A DNA stretch of 15,499 bases from Bradyrhizobium sp. GTDB taxonomy: Bacteria; Pseudomonadota; Alphaproteobacteria; Rhizobiales; Xanthobacteraceae. Positions 6,027-13,557 of this stretch are shown here, one piece after another. Location: positions 1 through 15,499 of the forward strand of contig JAICIT010000012.1 of the NCBI GenBank assembly GCA_025960445.1, given 5' to 3'. Both the position numbers and the translations under genes were made by a program. The number at the start of each line of letters is the position of its first letter. The stretch's first letter is position 1. The notes under the pieces are model-generated. The model was not told the origin of the DNA and did no database searches. It saw only the letters and a list, made by a program, of their open reading frames with translations.

Positions 6027-8189
6027 CTACCGTTCCGATGAACCCTGGCGCTCCGGCGCGCGGGGCATGGCGCACACCAGCTTGAGCAGATTCGGCGAGT
6101 TGAGGACGGCGAATGTCTCGCGCGGCGTCAGATAGCTGACCGCCTCCTCGAAAGTTTGCGCGTCTTCGATTTTCGCCCGCGCGATCGCCAGATGCGGATC
6201 GATCTGTCCGCGGTTGCGACGTTGGTCCACCGGCAAATTCGCCAAATGCTTGTCGAGCAATTGGCGATCGTCTCTCAGGGTCTGCAGCGGTGCCACCGCC
6301 ATTTCCTCATCGGCAGCGCGCGCCAGTTCATTGGCGCGCACCAGCACCTGCGGCGGGGCGCTCTCCTCAGGGGTGCGGAACAATCTTGAGTTCGGGCGGG
6401 ATAACCTTGATGATAGCATCGCGATCGGAATCGAAAGCAGCAGGCCGATAATGACCGGCGTCATCCAAAGCAATAACGGCAGCGACACAGCGTAGGCGCT
6501 TGCCGCCATGATAATTCCAAACACGGTCGGCAGCGCGTATTTCCGAATCAATTCTCTGCTCGGAAGTTGCCCGTCGTCACGGCGTTGAACCTGCCAGCCG
6601 GCATCCCGTCCCAGCAGGATTTCGCCCACTGCCGTGGATTGAAATATCATCATCACCGGCGCGATCAGGCCGGACAGCAGCGTCTCGATCACGAGGCCCA
6701 CGAACACCAGCAGCGCTCCGCCGAATCTTTTCCGGGTTGGCGTTTGCGCCGCAACCACGATGCAGGCGAAGAGTTTCGGCACCACCAGCAATCCCATGGT
6801 GCCGACAAAAACCCAGGCCGCCAGAATGGGGTCCTGAGCCGGCCATTTTGGAAACAGCGAAAATCCTTTCGGAAAATATTCCGGCCGCACGAATTGCGCC
6901 TGCAGCGAGATCAAGATCCCCAGCACCAGAAATAAAAGCCACAGCGGCGCGGTGAGATATGTACCGATGCCTGTCAACAGATGAAGGCGCGACACCCAAT
7001 TCAGGCCTCGCGCGGGCAGCACCGCAAGATGTTGAAGGTTGCCCTGGCACCAGCGTCGATCCCGGGCAGCAAAATCCAGAAGCGACGGCGGACACTCCTC
7101 GAAGCTGCCGCCGAGACGCGGCGCCATTCTGATCGCCCAGCCTCCGCGGCGCATCAATGCCGCTTCGACGAAGTCATGGCTCAGAATATGCCCGCCGAAC
7201 GGTTTGCGGCCGCGCAGGTCGGGCAATCCCGCATCTTGCGCAAACGCGCGAACGCGGATGATGGCGTTGTGCCCCCAATAGTTTCCTTCCGAGCCATGCC
7301 ACCACGCGATTCCCGCGGCAATCAGCGGTCCGTACAACCGGCCTGAAAACTGCTGCAACCTGGCGAAGATGGTTCGTGCGTTGACCACGATGGGCAGCGT
7401 CTGGATCAGCGCCACGCCCGGATGCTTCTCCATAGCGCCAACCAGCCGGACCAGCGTCTCCCCGGTCATCAGGCTATCGGCATCCAATACGATCATGTGG
7501 TCGTAGCCGGCGCCGAACCGTTTGACCCAGTCTTCGATGTTGCCGGATTTTCGCGCGACGTTTTGCGGCCGGTGACGATAGAAAATATCGTCGGCCCCAA
7601 GCTCGCGGCGAAGTCGCAGGAAGCATTTCTCTTCCGCGACCCAGATCGCCGGATTGGTGCTGTCGCTAAGCACGTACCAGTCAAACCGGGAGCCGTGTCC
7701 GGATTGGCCAACGGATTCGTGCATCGCCCGCAGGCGGGCCATGATGCGGCACGGATCTTCGTTGTAGGTCGGCAACAACATGGCGTTGCGGCCGGTTATT
7801 TCCGGCAACGGCGCATCCGAATCGATACCGAGTGAATCCCGGGCTCGAAACAGCAGCACCGCAAATCCGGCCAGCGCGGACATGAACGAGAACGCCACCC
7901 ACGCGAACAGCGGTACGAACAGAACCAGCACCATCCATTCGAGAAACGTAACGCCGCCAACCTGGAGCACTTCGTACATTTCGTAGCAGCCACCCGCGGT
8001 CAGCGCTCCCGTGCCGGCAAAGATGCAGGCGCGTCGAAACGGCATCGAAGCCAACGCGCCACTGGTCTCGCGCTTGCTCGGCTCGAAGCTCCGCAATTGC
8101 TGCGTCGACATCGGCAGCGGCACTTCCGGCGGAAGGAATTGCTCGCGCGCGCGGCCCTGCGACTCCGACTGTTGCGTCAGGGTGTCCAT
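6027..8189 (-). CDS. opgH: Glucans biosynthesis glucosyltransferase OpgH (MdoH)
   Basis: This 720-residue inner-membrane family 2 glycosyltransferase polymerises UDP-glucose into the backbone of osmoregulated periplasmic glucans and moves the chain across the membrane. Two N-terminal membrane segments (about residues 52-70 and 83-115) precede the catalytic domain. Its motifs are LSDST (Asp176), LDADS (Asp236, Asp238), LSHDF (Asp339) and the RDRRW processivity motif (376-380). A multi-span C-terminal membrane region follows. I place the start at ATG 8189-8187, which overlaps the end of opgG by 13 bases; GGAGG lies 13 bases upstream, inside opgG. An in-frame GTG at 8201 is too close to that site. 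The frame is open far upstream, but only as a shadow of opgG. Confidence 0.93.
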   Translation of the reverse strand: MDTLTQQSESQGRAREQFLPPEVPLPMSTQQLRSFEPSKRETSGALASMPFRRACIFAGTGALTAGGCYEMYEVLQVGGVTFLEWMVLVLFVPLFAWVAFSFMSALAGFAVLLFRARDSLGIDSDAPLPEITGRNAMLLPTYNEDPCRIMARLRAMHESVGQSGHGSRFDWYVLSDSTNPAIWVAEEKCFLRLRRELGADDIFYRHRPQNVARKSGNIEDWVKRFGAGYDHMIVLDADSLMTGETLVRLVGAMEKHPGVALIQTLPIVVNARTIFARLQQFSGRLYGPLIAAGIAWWHGSEGNYWGHNAIIRVRAFAQDAGLPDLRGRKPFGGHILSHDFVEAALMRRGGWAIRMAPRLGGSFEECPPSLLDFAARDRRWCQGNLQHLAVLPARGLNWVSRLHLLTGIGTYLTAPLWLLFLVLGILISLQAQFVRPEYFPKGFSLFPKWPAQDPILAAWVFVGTMGLLVVPKLFACIVVAAQTPTRKRFGGALLVFVGLVIETLLSGLIAPVMMIFQSTAVGEILLGRDAGWQVQRRDDGQLPSRELIRKYALPTVFGIIMAASAYAVSLPLLLWMTPVIIGLLLSIPIAMLSSRLSRPNSRLFRTPEESAPPQVLVRANELARAADEEMAVAPLQTLRDDRQLLDKHLANLPVDQRRNRGQIDPHLAIARAKIEDAQTFEEAVSYLTPRETFAVLNSPNLLKLVCAMPRAPERQGSSER

Positions 8190-9691
8190 CGATAAACCCA
8201 CACCTCCGATATGGCGTCGTTGCCTTGCATCAGCGATGCGCGTAGTTCGATCGGCGCCTTTTCCTTGACAGACACCTCGAAGTTCAGCCGCCAGCCGCCG
8301 ATCGCCGGATTTGGTTGGGTGACGATATTCTTGATTTCGATTTTCTCGCCGCTGACGTTGCCTCGTACGCTGTTGGGATCGACGGACCTGAAACGATCGC
8401 CGATCAGGTCGAGCACGAAAATCCTGTTGTCGCCACCTTTTGCGCCGATGGCCGTTCTTGAAAACCGGGCCAGCGCGGAAGATTTGGGCGCATCCGGACC
8501 CCAATGCAGTCGGTAGGTAAAAGTGTGCTCACCCTTTGCCTGCAATGGATCCTTTGGCCGCCAGAACGCGGCAATATTGTCGTGGATTTCTTCCTTGGTC
8601 GGAATTTCAACCAGCTGGACCGAGCCCTCCCCCCAGTCTCCGATCGGCTCGGCCCACAGGCTCGGCCGCTTCTCAAAACTCGATTCAAGGTCTTCATACT
8701 CGATGAATCTTTTTTCCCTCTGCATCAGGCCGAAGCCACGCGGATTGAGATCGGCGAAGGTGCTGATCTGCAGGTCACGCGGGTTGTTCAGCGGCCGCCA
8801 TAATTCCTCGCCGCGACCGTTGTACATCGCGATCCCGTCTGAATCGTGCACCGAGGGACGGAAGTCATCGACCCCAACGCGGTCGTTCGGTCCGAAGAAG
8901 AACATGCTGGTCATTGGCGCGAGCCCGGCGTGATCGAGAGCGACGCGCGGGTAGATCGCCATTTCGACATCAAACACCGTGGTCTCGCCCGGCCGTATCG
9001 TGAAACGATACGCGGCCGTGGTGCTCTCGCTGTCGAGCAAGGCATGCACTACGATCGAATTGGCATTCGCGGCCGGCTTCTCGATCCAGAAGGTCTTGAA
9101 GAGCGGAAATTCTTCCCCTTTGACTTCGCCGGTATTGATCGCAAGTCCCCGCGCTGACAATCCGTAGATCTCTCCCTTGGCGACGGCGCGGAAATAGCTC
9201 GCGCCAAGGAACACGCAAACTTCATCGTAATAGTCCGGCCGGTTGATCGGGGCGTGAATTCGAAACCCGGCGAAGCCCAAATCGGTGTTCGGAGGCGGCG
9301 GCGTGTTGCTGCCAAAGGTGAAGTCCTCGGGCCGATATGGTATCCTTGTCGCCTGGCCGTTCGCCACCTCGTAGATATCGACGCGCGGCGCGTAAAAGAA
9401 ACCGCGGTGGAAGAACTGCACCTGAAACGGCAGCTTCTCGTCGCGCCAAAGCGCGTGTTCGGGCAGGAAACGTATCTGCCGATAATGGTCGTAATCGAGG
9501 TTTTTGAAATTGTCGGGCAACTTGGTGTCCGGCGCCTTGTATGGCTTGCTGGCCGCATCGCGGGCGAGCTGCCGAACAAACGATCGGTCGAACGGAGCCG
9601 CTTCCGCTCGCGCGGCCGAAATCACCCCCGCCTCGCCGGATGACACCAGTGGCAAGGACGCTGCAGCCTGCAAAAAATGCCGACGGTTCAA
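8177..9691 (-). CDS. opgG: Periplasmic glucans biosynthesis protein OpgG (MdoG) with a twin-arginine leader
   Basis: This 504-residue periplasmic protein works with OpgH in building branched periplasmic glucans. Conserved segments include DLGFAGFRIHAPIN, FLGASYFRAVAKGEIYGLS, PMTSMFFFGPNDR, WRPLNNPRDLQ, FGLMQRE and VQLVEIPT. The body resembles OpgG more than OpgD, yet the leader begins NRRHFLQ, a twin-arginine motif as in OpgD. I chose TTG 9691-9689 because GGAGG (9700-9696) precedes it by 4 bases, the Tat leader follows immediately, and the length then agrees with E. coli OpgG (about 511). The frame continues upstream to 9949 with ATGs at 9862 and 9814, but neither has a ribosome site. It is the first gene of the opgGH operon, and an EcfG-like promoter lies at 9726-9750. 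Confidence 0.92.
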   Translation of the reverse strand: MNRRHFLQAAASLPLVSSGEAGVISAARAEAAPFDRSFVRQLARDAASKPYKAPDTKLPDNFKNLDYDHYRQIRFLPEHALWRDEKLPFQVQFFHRGFFYAPRVDIYEVANGQATRIPYRPEDFTFGSNTPPPPNTDLGFAGFRIHAPINRPDYYDEVCVFLGASYFRAVAKGEIYGLSARGLAINTGEVKGEEFPLFKTFWIEKPAANANSIVVHALLDSESTTAAYRFTIRPGETTVFDVEMAIYPRVALDHAGLAPMTSMFFFGPNDRVGVDDFRPSVHDSDGIAMYNGRGEELWRPLNNPRDLQISTFADLNPRGFGLMQREKRFIEYEDLESSFEKRPSLWAEPIGDWGEGSVQLVEIPTKEEIHDNIAAFWRPKDPLQAKGEHTFTYRLHWGPDAPKSSALARFSRTAIGAKGGDNRIFVLDLIGDRFRSVDPNSVRGNVSGEKIEIKNIVTQPNPAIGGWRLNFEVSVKEKAPIELRASLMQGNDAISEVWVYRWTP

Positions 9692-9695
9692 GGTG

Positions 9696-9700
9696 CCTCC
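9696..9700 (-). promoter_or_regulatory. Ribosome binding site that supports a TTG start for opgG
   Basis: GGAGG on the minus strand lies 4 bases before TTG 9691. The spacing is slightly short, but no in-frame ATG upstream has any ribosome site. Confidence 0.6.
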
Positions 9701-9725
9701 AGCGTGCAAAGGAATGATGGTTGGC

Positions 9726-9750
9726 AACTCGCATGGGGTTCGCAGGTTCC
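9726..9750 (-). promoter_or_regulatory. Possible EcfG-type promoter for opgGH
   Basis: On the minus strand GGAAC (9750-9746), 16 bases, then AGTT (9729-9726). The consensus for the alphaproteobacterial general stress sigma factor is GGAAC-N16/17-CGTT, so 8 of 9 bases match. A transcript from here would leave a leader of about 30 bases before the TTG start, which fits that start choice. One mismatch makes a chance match possible. Confidence 0.35.
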
Positions 9751-9897
9751 TGTCTGCGGAACAGGCGTGGCGGGCAAGCAGCCGAGCAAGATTTCGCTTC
9801 TGTTGAGACGCCATCCCGGGCCGAAGCGCGAGCGGCCCCAACGGAATTTGCGATTTCTTCATGAACTTGTCGGAAAATAACGCGCCAACTGGGTCAA

Positions 9898-9919
9898 GGC
9901 TCAAGCCCGGGTTTGGGCC
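9898..9919. repeat. 22-bp imperfect palindrome, possible operator
   Basis: The sequence GGCTCAAGCCC and its right half are self-complementary at 18 of 22 positions around CCCGGG. It sits about 100 bases before the small gene at 10016 and about 200 before opgG. It could bind a dimeric regulator, but no known operator was recognised. Confidence 0.35.
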
Positions 9920-10015
9920 ATCAGCGATGGCGCCCGGCAGTTGCTGCAATCGTTGCGGCTAATTGACCCGGCTGCAGGTCCCGCCTGAAGCTAGTCCGTC
10001 CTGAAGGGGTGTCGA

Positions 10016-10201
10016 GTGTATATTGTAGCCGCGGTGCTGGTCGTCTTGTCCGCCGTCTTTTACGCGGCCGGCCAGCATGAGCTCGGCAGCTACAGCGCCG
10101 CCGTCTGTCGATACGGCGGCACCTTTTGCGACAATCCCTTCTACGTTCTGGTGGGCGCGGGGCTTGCCGCTGTGTGGGCCACCTTCGTCAGCATACGCTG
10201 A
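10016..10201 (+). CDS. Small two-segment membrane protein, unknown function
   Basis: This 61-residue protein has two hydrophobic segments (about residues 2-20 and 43-58) joined by a loop of about 22 residues that holds two cysteines five residues apart (VCRYGGTFCDNP). The cysteines would probably face the periplasm if both segments cross the membrane, and could pair or bind a ligand. The start is GTG 10016, preceded by AAGGGG with 6 bases between. No family was recognised. The balanced hydrophobic pattern and the ribosome site are the case for a real gene. Confidence 0.65.
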   Translation: MYIVAAVLVVLSAVFYAAGQHELGSYSAAVCRYGGTFCDNPFYVLVGAGLAAVWATFVSIR

Positions 10202-10253
10202 GGTCTGCCGGATATTTCACGTCTTTGATAAGTGCACGCAGCGGCGCAACTGA

Positions 10254-10538
10254 CTACTGCGTAACCGGAGCCGGCGGCTCCGCCGGCTTTGGTCCGGGCA
10301 CAACCGGTTCGATAACGCCCTTTGGCTCGGTTGGCGTCACCGTGGCGCCGACGGCGCGGGCGGCCTCCCCTGTCGTTTTGTAATTGGCGACATCAGCGCT
10401 CTGAACCTGAGGGTGGGTCCACGGGCCATGGTCGACAACCACGATTCCGAGCACCCCAACGACCGCGACCGTTATCGCGATCGCCAAAGGACGAGCCATC
10501 ATTGCCTTCAAAGACTGGGCCGAACCATGCTGCTGCAT
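10254..10538 (-). CDS. Small proline-rich membrane-anchored protein, unknown function
   Basis: This 94-residue protein has one hydrophobic segment (about residues 17-35, ARPLAIAITVAVVGVLGIVVV), then a hydrophilic tail ending in a proline-rich stretch (about residues 70-93). It looks like an inner-membrane anchor with a periplasmic tail. ATG 10538-10536 has GGAGG 6 bases upstream, a strong site. A strong GC palindrome (AGCCGGCG/CGCCGGCT, about 10269-10288) lies inside the last codons. It converges with the gene at 10016 and is divergent from the PRC-barrel gene. No family was recognised. Confidence 0.7.
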   Translation of the reverse strand: MQQHGSAQSLKAMMARPLAIAITVAVVGVLGIVVVDHGPWTHPQVQSADVANYKTTGEAARAVGATVTPTEPKGVIEPVVPGPKPAEPPAPVTQ

Positions 10539-10733
10539 CGCGACCTCCGGGTATTCTCCTGTCAGGAGACAAATCTTCTGTCGCGCCCAGGTTCCTCCAG
10601 TCAGGTCGTTCCATCACTGAGGCTTGAATGATCGCAAACGGAACTGAGGCTGTCCTACACTCTTCGCATGCGCGTGCAGGAACGATTTGCCGTGCGGCCT
10701 GTTGCCCGTTCTCCAGCACGGGAGAAACAACAA

Positions 10734-11111
10734 ATGGCTATGCAAGCACGAGAAACCGAAGCAAGAGAGACGAGTTCACTGATCGGCAGCGACAAGGTGG
10801 AAGGCACTGCCGTATATGGCGCCAATGACGCCAAGATCGGATCGATCGAGCGAGTGATGATCGATAAGATCAGCGGCAGGGTATCCTATGCCGTGTTGAG
10901 TTTCGGCGGATTCCTTGGGATCGGCAACGATCATTATCCGCTGCCTTGGCAATCGCTGAAATACGATACCAATCTCGGCGGCTACCGCACGGGAATCACC
11001 GAGACGCAGCTCAAGGGCGCGCCGAAATACAGCAACGACAATGCCTGGAATTGGAATGATCCAGCGCGAACCCGCGCGGTGAATGACTATTACGGCGTTC
11101 CGATGCCGTAA
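10734..11111 (+). CDS. PRC-barrel domain protein
   Basis: This 125-residue cytoplasmic protein has a PRC-barrel domain (about residues 14-90). The core signature is GSDKVEGTAVYG, then IGSIERVMIDKISGRVSYAVLSFGGFLGIG, then PLPWQSLKYD. PRC-barrels occur in the reaction-centre H subunit, in RimM and in many small stress-linked alphaproteobacterial proteins of unknown role; this belongs to the last type. The tail ends in an aromatic, Asn-rich stretch (about residues 97-125). ATG 10734 is preceded by GGGAGA with 8 bases between. The frame extends upstream to 10668 but without a ribosome site. A strong terminator follows at 11155-11181. GGAAC occurs at 10640 without a good minus-10 match. Confidence 0.85.
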   Translation: MAMQARETEARETSSLIGSDKVEGTAVYGANDAKIGSIERVMIDKISGRVSYAVLSFGGFLGIGNDHYPLPWQSLKYDTNLGGYRTGITETQLKGAPKYSNDNAWNWNDPARTRAVNDYYGVPMP

Positions 11112-11126
11112 TAGTCGTTCGCATCA

Positions 11127-11146
11127 GCATCCGAGCTTTCGGATGC
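11127..11146 (+). terminator. Perfect 8-bp hairpin after the PRC-barrel gene
   Basis: GCATCCGA, loop GCTT, TCGGATGC, starting 15 bases after the stop. There is no T-run, so it is more likely a 3'-end stabilising hairpin than a terminator by itself. Confidence 0.45.
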
Positions 11147-11154
11147 ACTTCAAA

Positions 11155-11181
11155 GGCCCGCCGCATGGCGGGCCTTTTTTT
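11155..11181 (+). terminator. Rho-independent terminator
   Basis: GGCCCGCC, loop GCAT, GGCGGGCC, followed by seven T. This is a textbook terminator for the PRC-barrel gene. On the other strand only three T follow the stem, so it may also weakly end the convergent arginase transcript. Confidence 0.9.
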
Positions 11182-11204
11182 ACAGCTATTCTGAATTGCA
11201 ATTT

Positions 11205-12179
11205 TTACTCACCCGGCTCGATGGCATTGCTTGGCGTCGGCCGATCGGTGATCTGCTGGCCGAACAGACTGCCGACCAGTTCGACCGCGGTACGCGCAGT
11301 GCGGCCCCGCTCATCCAGAAACGGGTTCAGTTCGACAATGTCGGCCGATCGCACCAGGCGGGAATCGTGCAGCATCTCCATCACCAGATGCGCCTCGCGA
11401 TAGGTTGCCCCGCCCGGAACCGTGGTGCCAACGCCGGGCGCGACTTGCGGATCGAGAAAATCGAGATCGAAACTGACATGCAGCACGCCATTTCGCGCTT
11501 TCACCTTGTCGATCACGCGGCGGATCAGGACGCCGACGCCGAACTCGTCGATCTCGCGCATATCGGCGAGGCTGATACGGCGCGCCCGCAGCAAACCCTT
11601 TTCCGGTTGGTCCATCGACCGCACGCCGAACAATTCGAGCCGATCGGAATCAATCGGCGCGCGCGGCTCTCCTCCCAATAGACCCTCGAGGCCCGGCTCG
11701 CCGCAAAGGAAGGCGGCCGACATGCCATGCATGTTGCCCGTGAGCGTGGTCGCGGGCGTATTGTAGTCCGCGTGGGCATCGAACCAGATCACGAAAAGCT
11801 CGCGGCCAGCTTCGCGCCAATGGCGCGCGAGACCGTTCACCGAACCCATCGAGAGGGTGTGATCACCGCCCAGAAATATCGGGATCGCACCGGATCGCGC
11901 CAGTTCGTAGGCTTGCTTGGTCAAGGCGCGAGTCCAGCGCTGGATCTCGCGATAGTGCCGCGCGTTTTCGGGCGGCGCATCGGCAAGATCGCGCATATTT
12001 CTGATTGAGAGATCGCCGTGGTCCGTTACATCGAAGCCGAGACTGCCGAGCAGATTCAAAAGGCCGGCGGTTCGCAGCGCCGCGGGTCCCATAATGGTTC
12101 CGCGCTGCGATGCGCCAATTTCCACGGGAACGCCGAGCACCGCGATCCGTCGCAGGTCTGCCTGGAAACTTTCATTCAC
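11205..12179 (-). CDS. rocF: Arginase (arginine to ornithine and urea)
   Basis: This 324-residue ureohydrolase is predicted to cleave arginine to ornithine and urea in the cytoplasm. All manganese ligands are visible: His107 (GGDHT), Asp134, His136 and Asp138 (DAHAD), Asp238 and Asp240 (SFDLDFLDP). The substrate-binding segment TGNMHG (148-152) and Glu283 (VELNPFLDE) are also present. The TTVPGG segment and a length near 300-320 fit arginase better than agmatinase or formiminoglutamase. The start is GTG 12179, with GGAG 8 bases upstream. An ATG at 12175 is out of frame. It appears to be a single-gene unit; no arginine transporter, ornithine cyclodeaminase or regulator is adjacent. Confidence 0.93.
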   Translation of the reverse strand: MNESFQADLRRIAVLGVPVEIGASQRGTIMGPAALRTAGLLNLLGSLGFDVTDHGDLSIRNMRDLADAPPENARHYREIQRWTRALTKQAYELARSGAIPIFLGGDHTLSMGSVNGLARHWREAGRELFVIWFDAHADYNTPATTLTGNMHGMSAAFLCGEPGLEGLLGGEPRAPIDSDRLELFGVRSMDQPEKGLLRARRISLADMREIDEFGVGVLIRRVIDKVKARNGVLHVSFDLDFLDPQVAPGVGTTVPGGATYREAHLVMEMLHDSRLVRSADIVELNPFLDERGRTARTAVELVGSLFGQQITDRPTPSNAIEPGE

Positions 12180-12226
12180 GGGCGAAACTCCGGGAACTAA
12201 CCGAGTGTGCCGAGGAACCGTTTGAC

Positions 12227-12251
12227 GGAACCGAATTCAGCGGGGCGCGTT
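12227..12251 (+). promoter_or_regulatory. Predicted EcfG (general stress sigma factor) promoter
   Basis: GGAAC (12227-12231), exactly 16 bases, then CGTT (12248-12251). This is a perfect match to the consensus used by EcfG/RpoE2/SigT in alphaproteobacteria. It lies in a gene-free spacer and points toward the small exported glycine-zipper protein at 12554. Start of transcription would be near 12258. Confidence 0.55.
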
Positions 12252-12268
12252 TGATTGGCGGGCCGTCA

Positions 12269-12368
12269 CCCGCCGTTCAATACGGCGCCTGTCGCGGATA
12301 GCCAAAGGTTTTTCAAAACCCGCTGTTCAAAACAAGCGCTCGCGCGGATAGCCAAAGGTGACGGTCTC
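12269..12368. repeat. Imperfect tandem duplication of a 50-bp unit
   Basis: Units begin at 12269 and 12319. The first 41 bases of each align with about nine differences, and the last 17 of these (CGCGGATAGCCAAAGGT, 12293-12309 and 12343-12359) are identical. The period of 50 is not a multiple of three, so it is not a coding repeat. Confidence 0.75.
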
Positions 12369-12553
12369 ATTACTCCGCCCGCGCGGTATAACCCGAGCGC
12401 TCCAATCGAAATCATCAAAGTGCACCGCGCATCCACTTGCGCGCATACGAGCATCTCGCCGCGCTCTTGCGACATATCGATGATGTCGATGATGCTCGGA
12501 ACGATCTTTTGCAGGCCGAATTGTTGCAGCGACTTTTTTCCAGGAGAACCGTC

Positions 12554-12790
12554 ATGAAGCCCGTCATTCTTGCTGTTGCCCTCCTCGGCATTGTATTCGC
12601 TCCCGCCGCCGCCGAAGCAAAGGGATGTATTAAAGGCGCTATCGTCGGAGGCGTCGCGGGCCATGTGGCCGGGCACGGCAAGCTAGGCGCTGCGGCCGGC
12701 TGCATTATCGGCCATCACGAAGCCAACAAGCGAGACGTGCAGAGGAACGATCACAGGACGGCTCCCCCGTCGCGGGACAATCGTATCTAA
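12554..12790 (+). CDS. Small exported glycine-zipper protein
   Basis: This 78-residue protein has a signal peptide (about residues 1-22, cleavage after AEA) and then a glycine-zipper-like hydrophobic stretch (about residues 27-53, GAIVGGVAGHVAGHGKLG and on) with two cysteines (about residues 25 and 50) and several histidines. The tail is basic and polar. Such proteins insert in or line the envelope; this one has no assigned role. ATG 12554 has AGGAGA 6 bases upstream, a strong site. A predicted EcfG promoter lies about 300 bases before it, suggesting a stress-induced gene. A GC hairpin follows at 12821-12847. Confidence 0.75.
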   Translation: MKPVILAVALLGIVFAPAAAEAKGCIKGAIVGGVAGHVAGHGKLGAAAGCIIGHHEANKRDVQRNDHRTAPPSRDNRI

Positions 12791-12820
12791 TCGCCTGCGT
12801 CCAAGCCTTAGTAAGCAAGA

Positions 12821-12847
12821 GGCCCGCCGGATCATCTTCGGCGGGCC
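12821..12847. terminator. 9-bp GC hairpin between convergent genes
   Basis: GGCCCGCCG and CGGCGGGCC pair across a 9-base loop. It lies between two convergent small genes and may end both transcripts. There is no clear T-run on either strand. Confidence 0.55.
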
Positions 12848-12860
12848 AATGCTTTGTCCA

Positions 12861-12887
12861 AACTTCTGACTTGCGAACTTCTGACTT
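12861..12887. repeat. Short direct repeat, 12 bases twice
   Basis: AACTTCTGACTT occurs at 12861-12872 and 12876-12887 with GCG between. It lies just beyond the stop of the minus-strand gene at 12895. No function is evident. Confidence 0.7.
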
Positions 12888-12894
12888 GATCCTC

Positions 12895-13203
12895 TTACCA
12901 GTGATCGCCGATTCCGACGCTCACACCCGGCGCCCGAATGCCGACGCCTGCACGCGGCCCGTCATCCCAATCACGATAGCGGCGATGCTCGATGTATCGG
13001 TCGCGAGGCGTATAGCCATACGATTCCCGAACGATCACGCGGCTGCCGCGATGCGTCTCATAGCATCGTCCATAGTCATTACACACCATCCGAACAGGCT
13101 GGAGCAGATCTTGATTCCCGCTCGTCACAAAATCCGAGGCACTGGCACTTCCGACGCAAAGCGCGCCGGCTCCCGCCAGCAGAACGACCGCTAATTTCTT
13201 CAT
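12895..13203 (-). CDS. Small secreted basic protein, unknown function
   Basis: This 102-residue protein has a clear signal peptide (about residues 1-22, KKLAVVLLAGAGALCVGSASA). The mature part has two cysteines (VCNDYGRCYE), an Arg/Tyr-rich centre (about residues 55-82) and a short Gly/Val repeat near the end (GVGIRAPGVSVGIGDHW). Proteins with this end pattern are common in Bradyrhizobium-type genomes and have no known function. ATG 13203-13201 has GGAGG 5 bases upstream; the long open frame before it (to 13716) has no support. Its last codon lies a few bases from the direct repeat at 12861. Confidence 0.78.
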   Translation of the reverse strand: MKKLAVVLLAGAGALCVGSASASDFVTSGNQDLLQPVRMVCNDYGRCYETHRGSRVIVRESYGYTPRDRYIEHRRYRDWDDGPRAGVGIRAPGVSVGIGDHW

Positions 13204-13557
13204 CGCTTCCTCCAAATGCTGCCCAAGGCACAAGCCTTCCCGCCAAACTTGGTTCCCACGAAATGCGCTTGTTTCAACACGCTTCGCCGGGAAACGACCC
13301 GATGGAACTCTGGAACCATCAGACTTCAGCAGCCTGCAGCAATGCGGCCAGCCGAACACGAGCGCGGCAAGTCGGACCAGGGAACGATTCGAAAATAAAC
13401 AAATATTCAAAATTAAGGCGCTTGGTCCGGAACGCGACGTAACCTCACGGCTTAGCTCTGCCAGAAGCACGGCGCAGCCAGAGCACTTTCCGAGACTCGG
13501 TGGTGCGGCCACGCGTCTCACCAGCAAAGGACGATAACCCAATCCAGGAGGCGCCTC
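13204..13557. other. Divergent spacer between two small genes
   Basis: No gene was recognised. GGAAC occurs at 13381 and near 13427 on plus, and GTTCC at 13252-13256, but none has CGTT at 16 or 17 bases. An A/T-rich stretch lies at about 13387-13420, unusual against the surrounding GC, and may be part of a promoter. Confidence 0.5.

Larger units (their letters stand above)
9692..10015. other. Divergent spacer between opgG and a small membrane-protein gene
   Basis: The opgG frame remains open across part of this spacer (to 9949) but without a supported start. It contains the EcfG-like promoter at 9726-9750 and a 22-base imperfect palindrome at 9898-9919 centred on CCCGGG. I see nothing else firm. 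Confidence 0.55.
12180..12553. other. Spacer and long leader between arginase and a small exported protein
   Basis: No gene can be supported here. It contains a predicted EcfG promoter on the plus strand (12227-12251) and an imperfect 50-bp tandem duplication (12269-12368). If that promoter serves the gene at 12554, the leader is about 290 bases. An open plus-strand frame (12255-12557) overlaps that gene as ATGA but has no ribosome site and an un-protein-like composition. Confidence 0.55.

Noticed and set aside
8190..8504. N-terminal extension of opgH upstream of ATG 8189
   Set aside because: It is the shadow of the opgG coding sequence; the extension is Arg/Gln-rich and lacks a ribosome-supported start.
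10269..10288. GC-rich palindrome as a terminator for the gene at 10016
   Set aside because: It lies inside the C-terminal codons of the convergent gene and has no T-run on either strand.
10640..10664. GGAAC upstream of the PRC-barrel gene as an EcfG promoter
   Set aside because: The bases at spacing 16 are TCTT and at 17 CTTC; neither fits CGTT well enough, although the gene type would suit this control.
12255..12557. Open plus-strand frame overlapping the gene at 12554 as ATGA, which would suggest translational coupling
   Set aside because: It starts at a TTG without a ribosome site, has un-protein-like composition (clusters of Cys, Ser, Met), and runs across a 50-bp duplication whose period would break the frame between units.
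13252..13431. Several GGAAC/GTTCC motifs in the spacer 13204-13557 as EcfG promoters
   Set aside because: None has CGTT at 16 or 17 bases; the best give GCTT, two mismatches.
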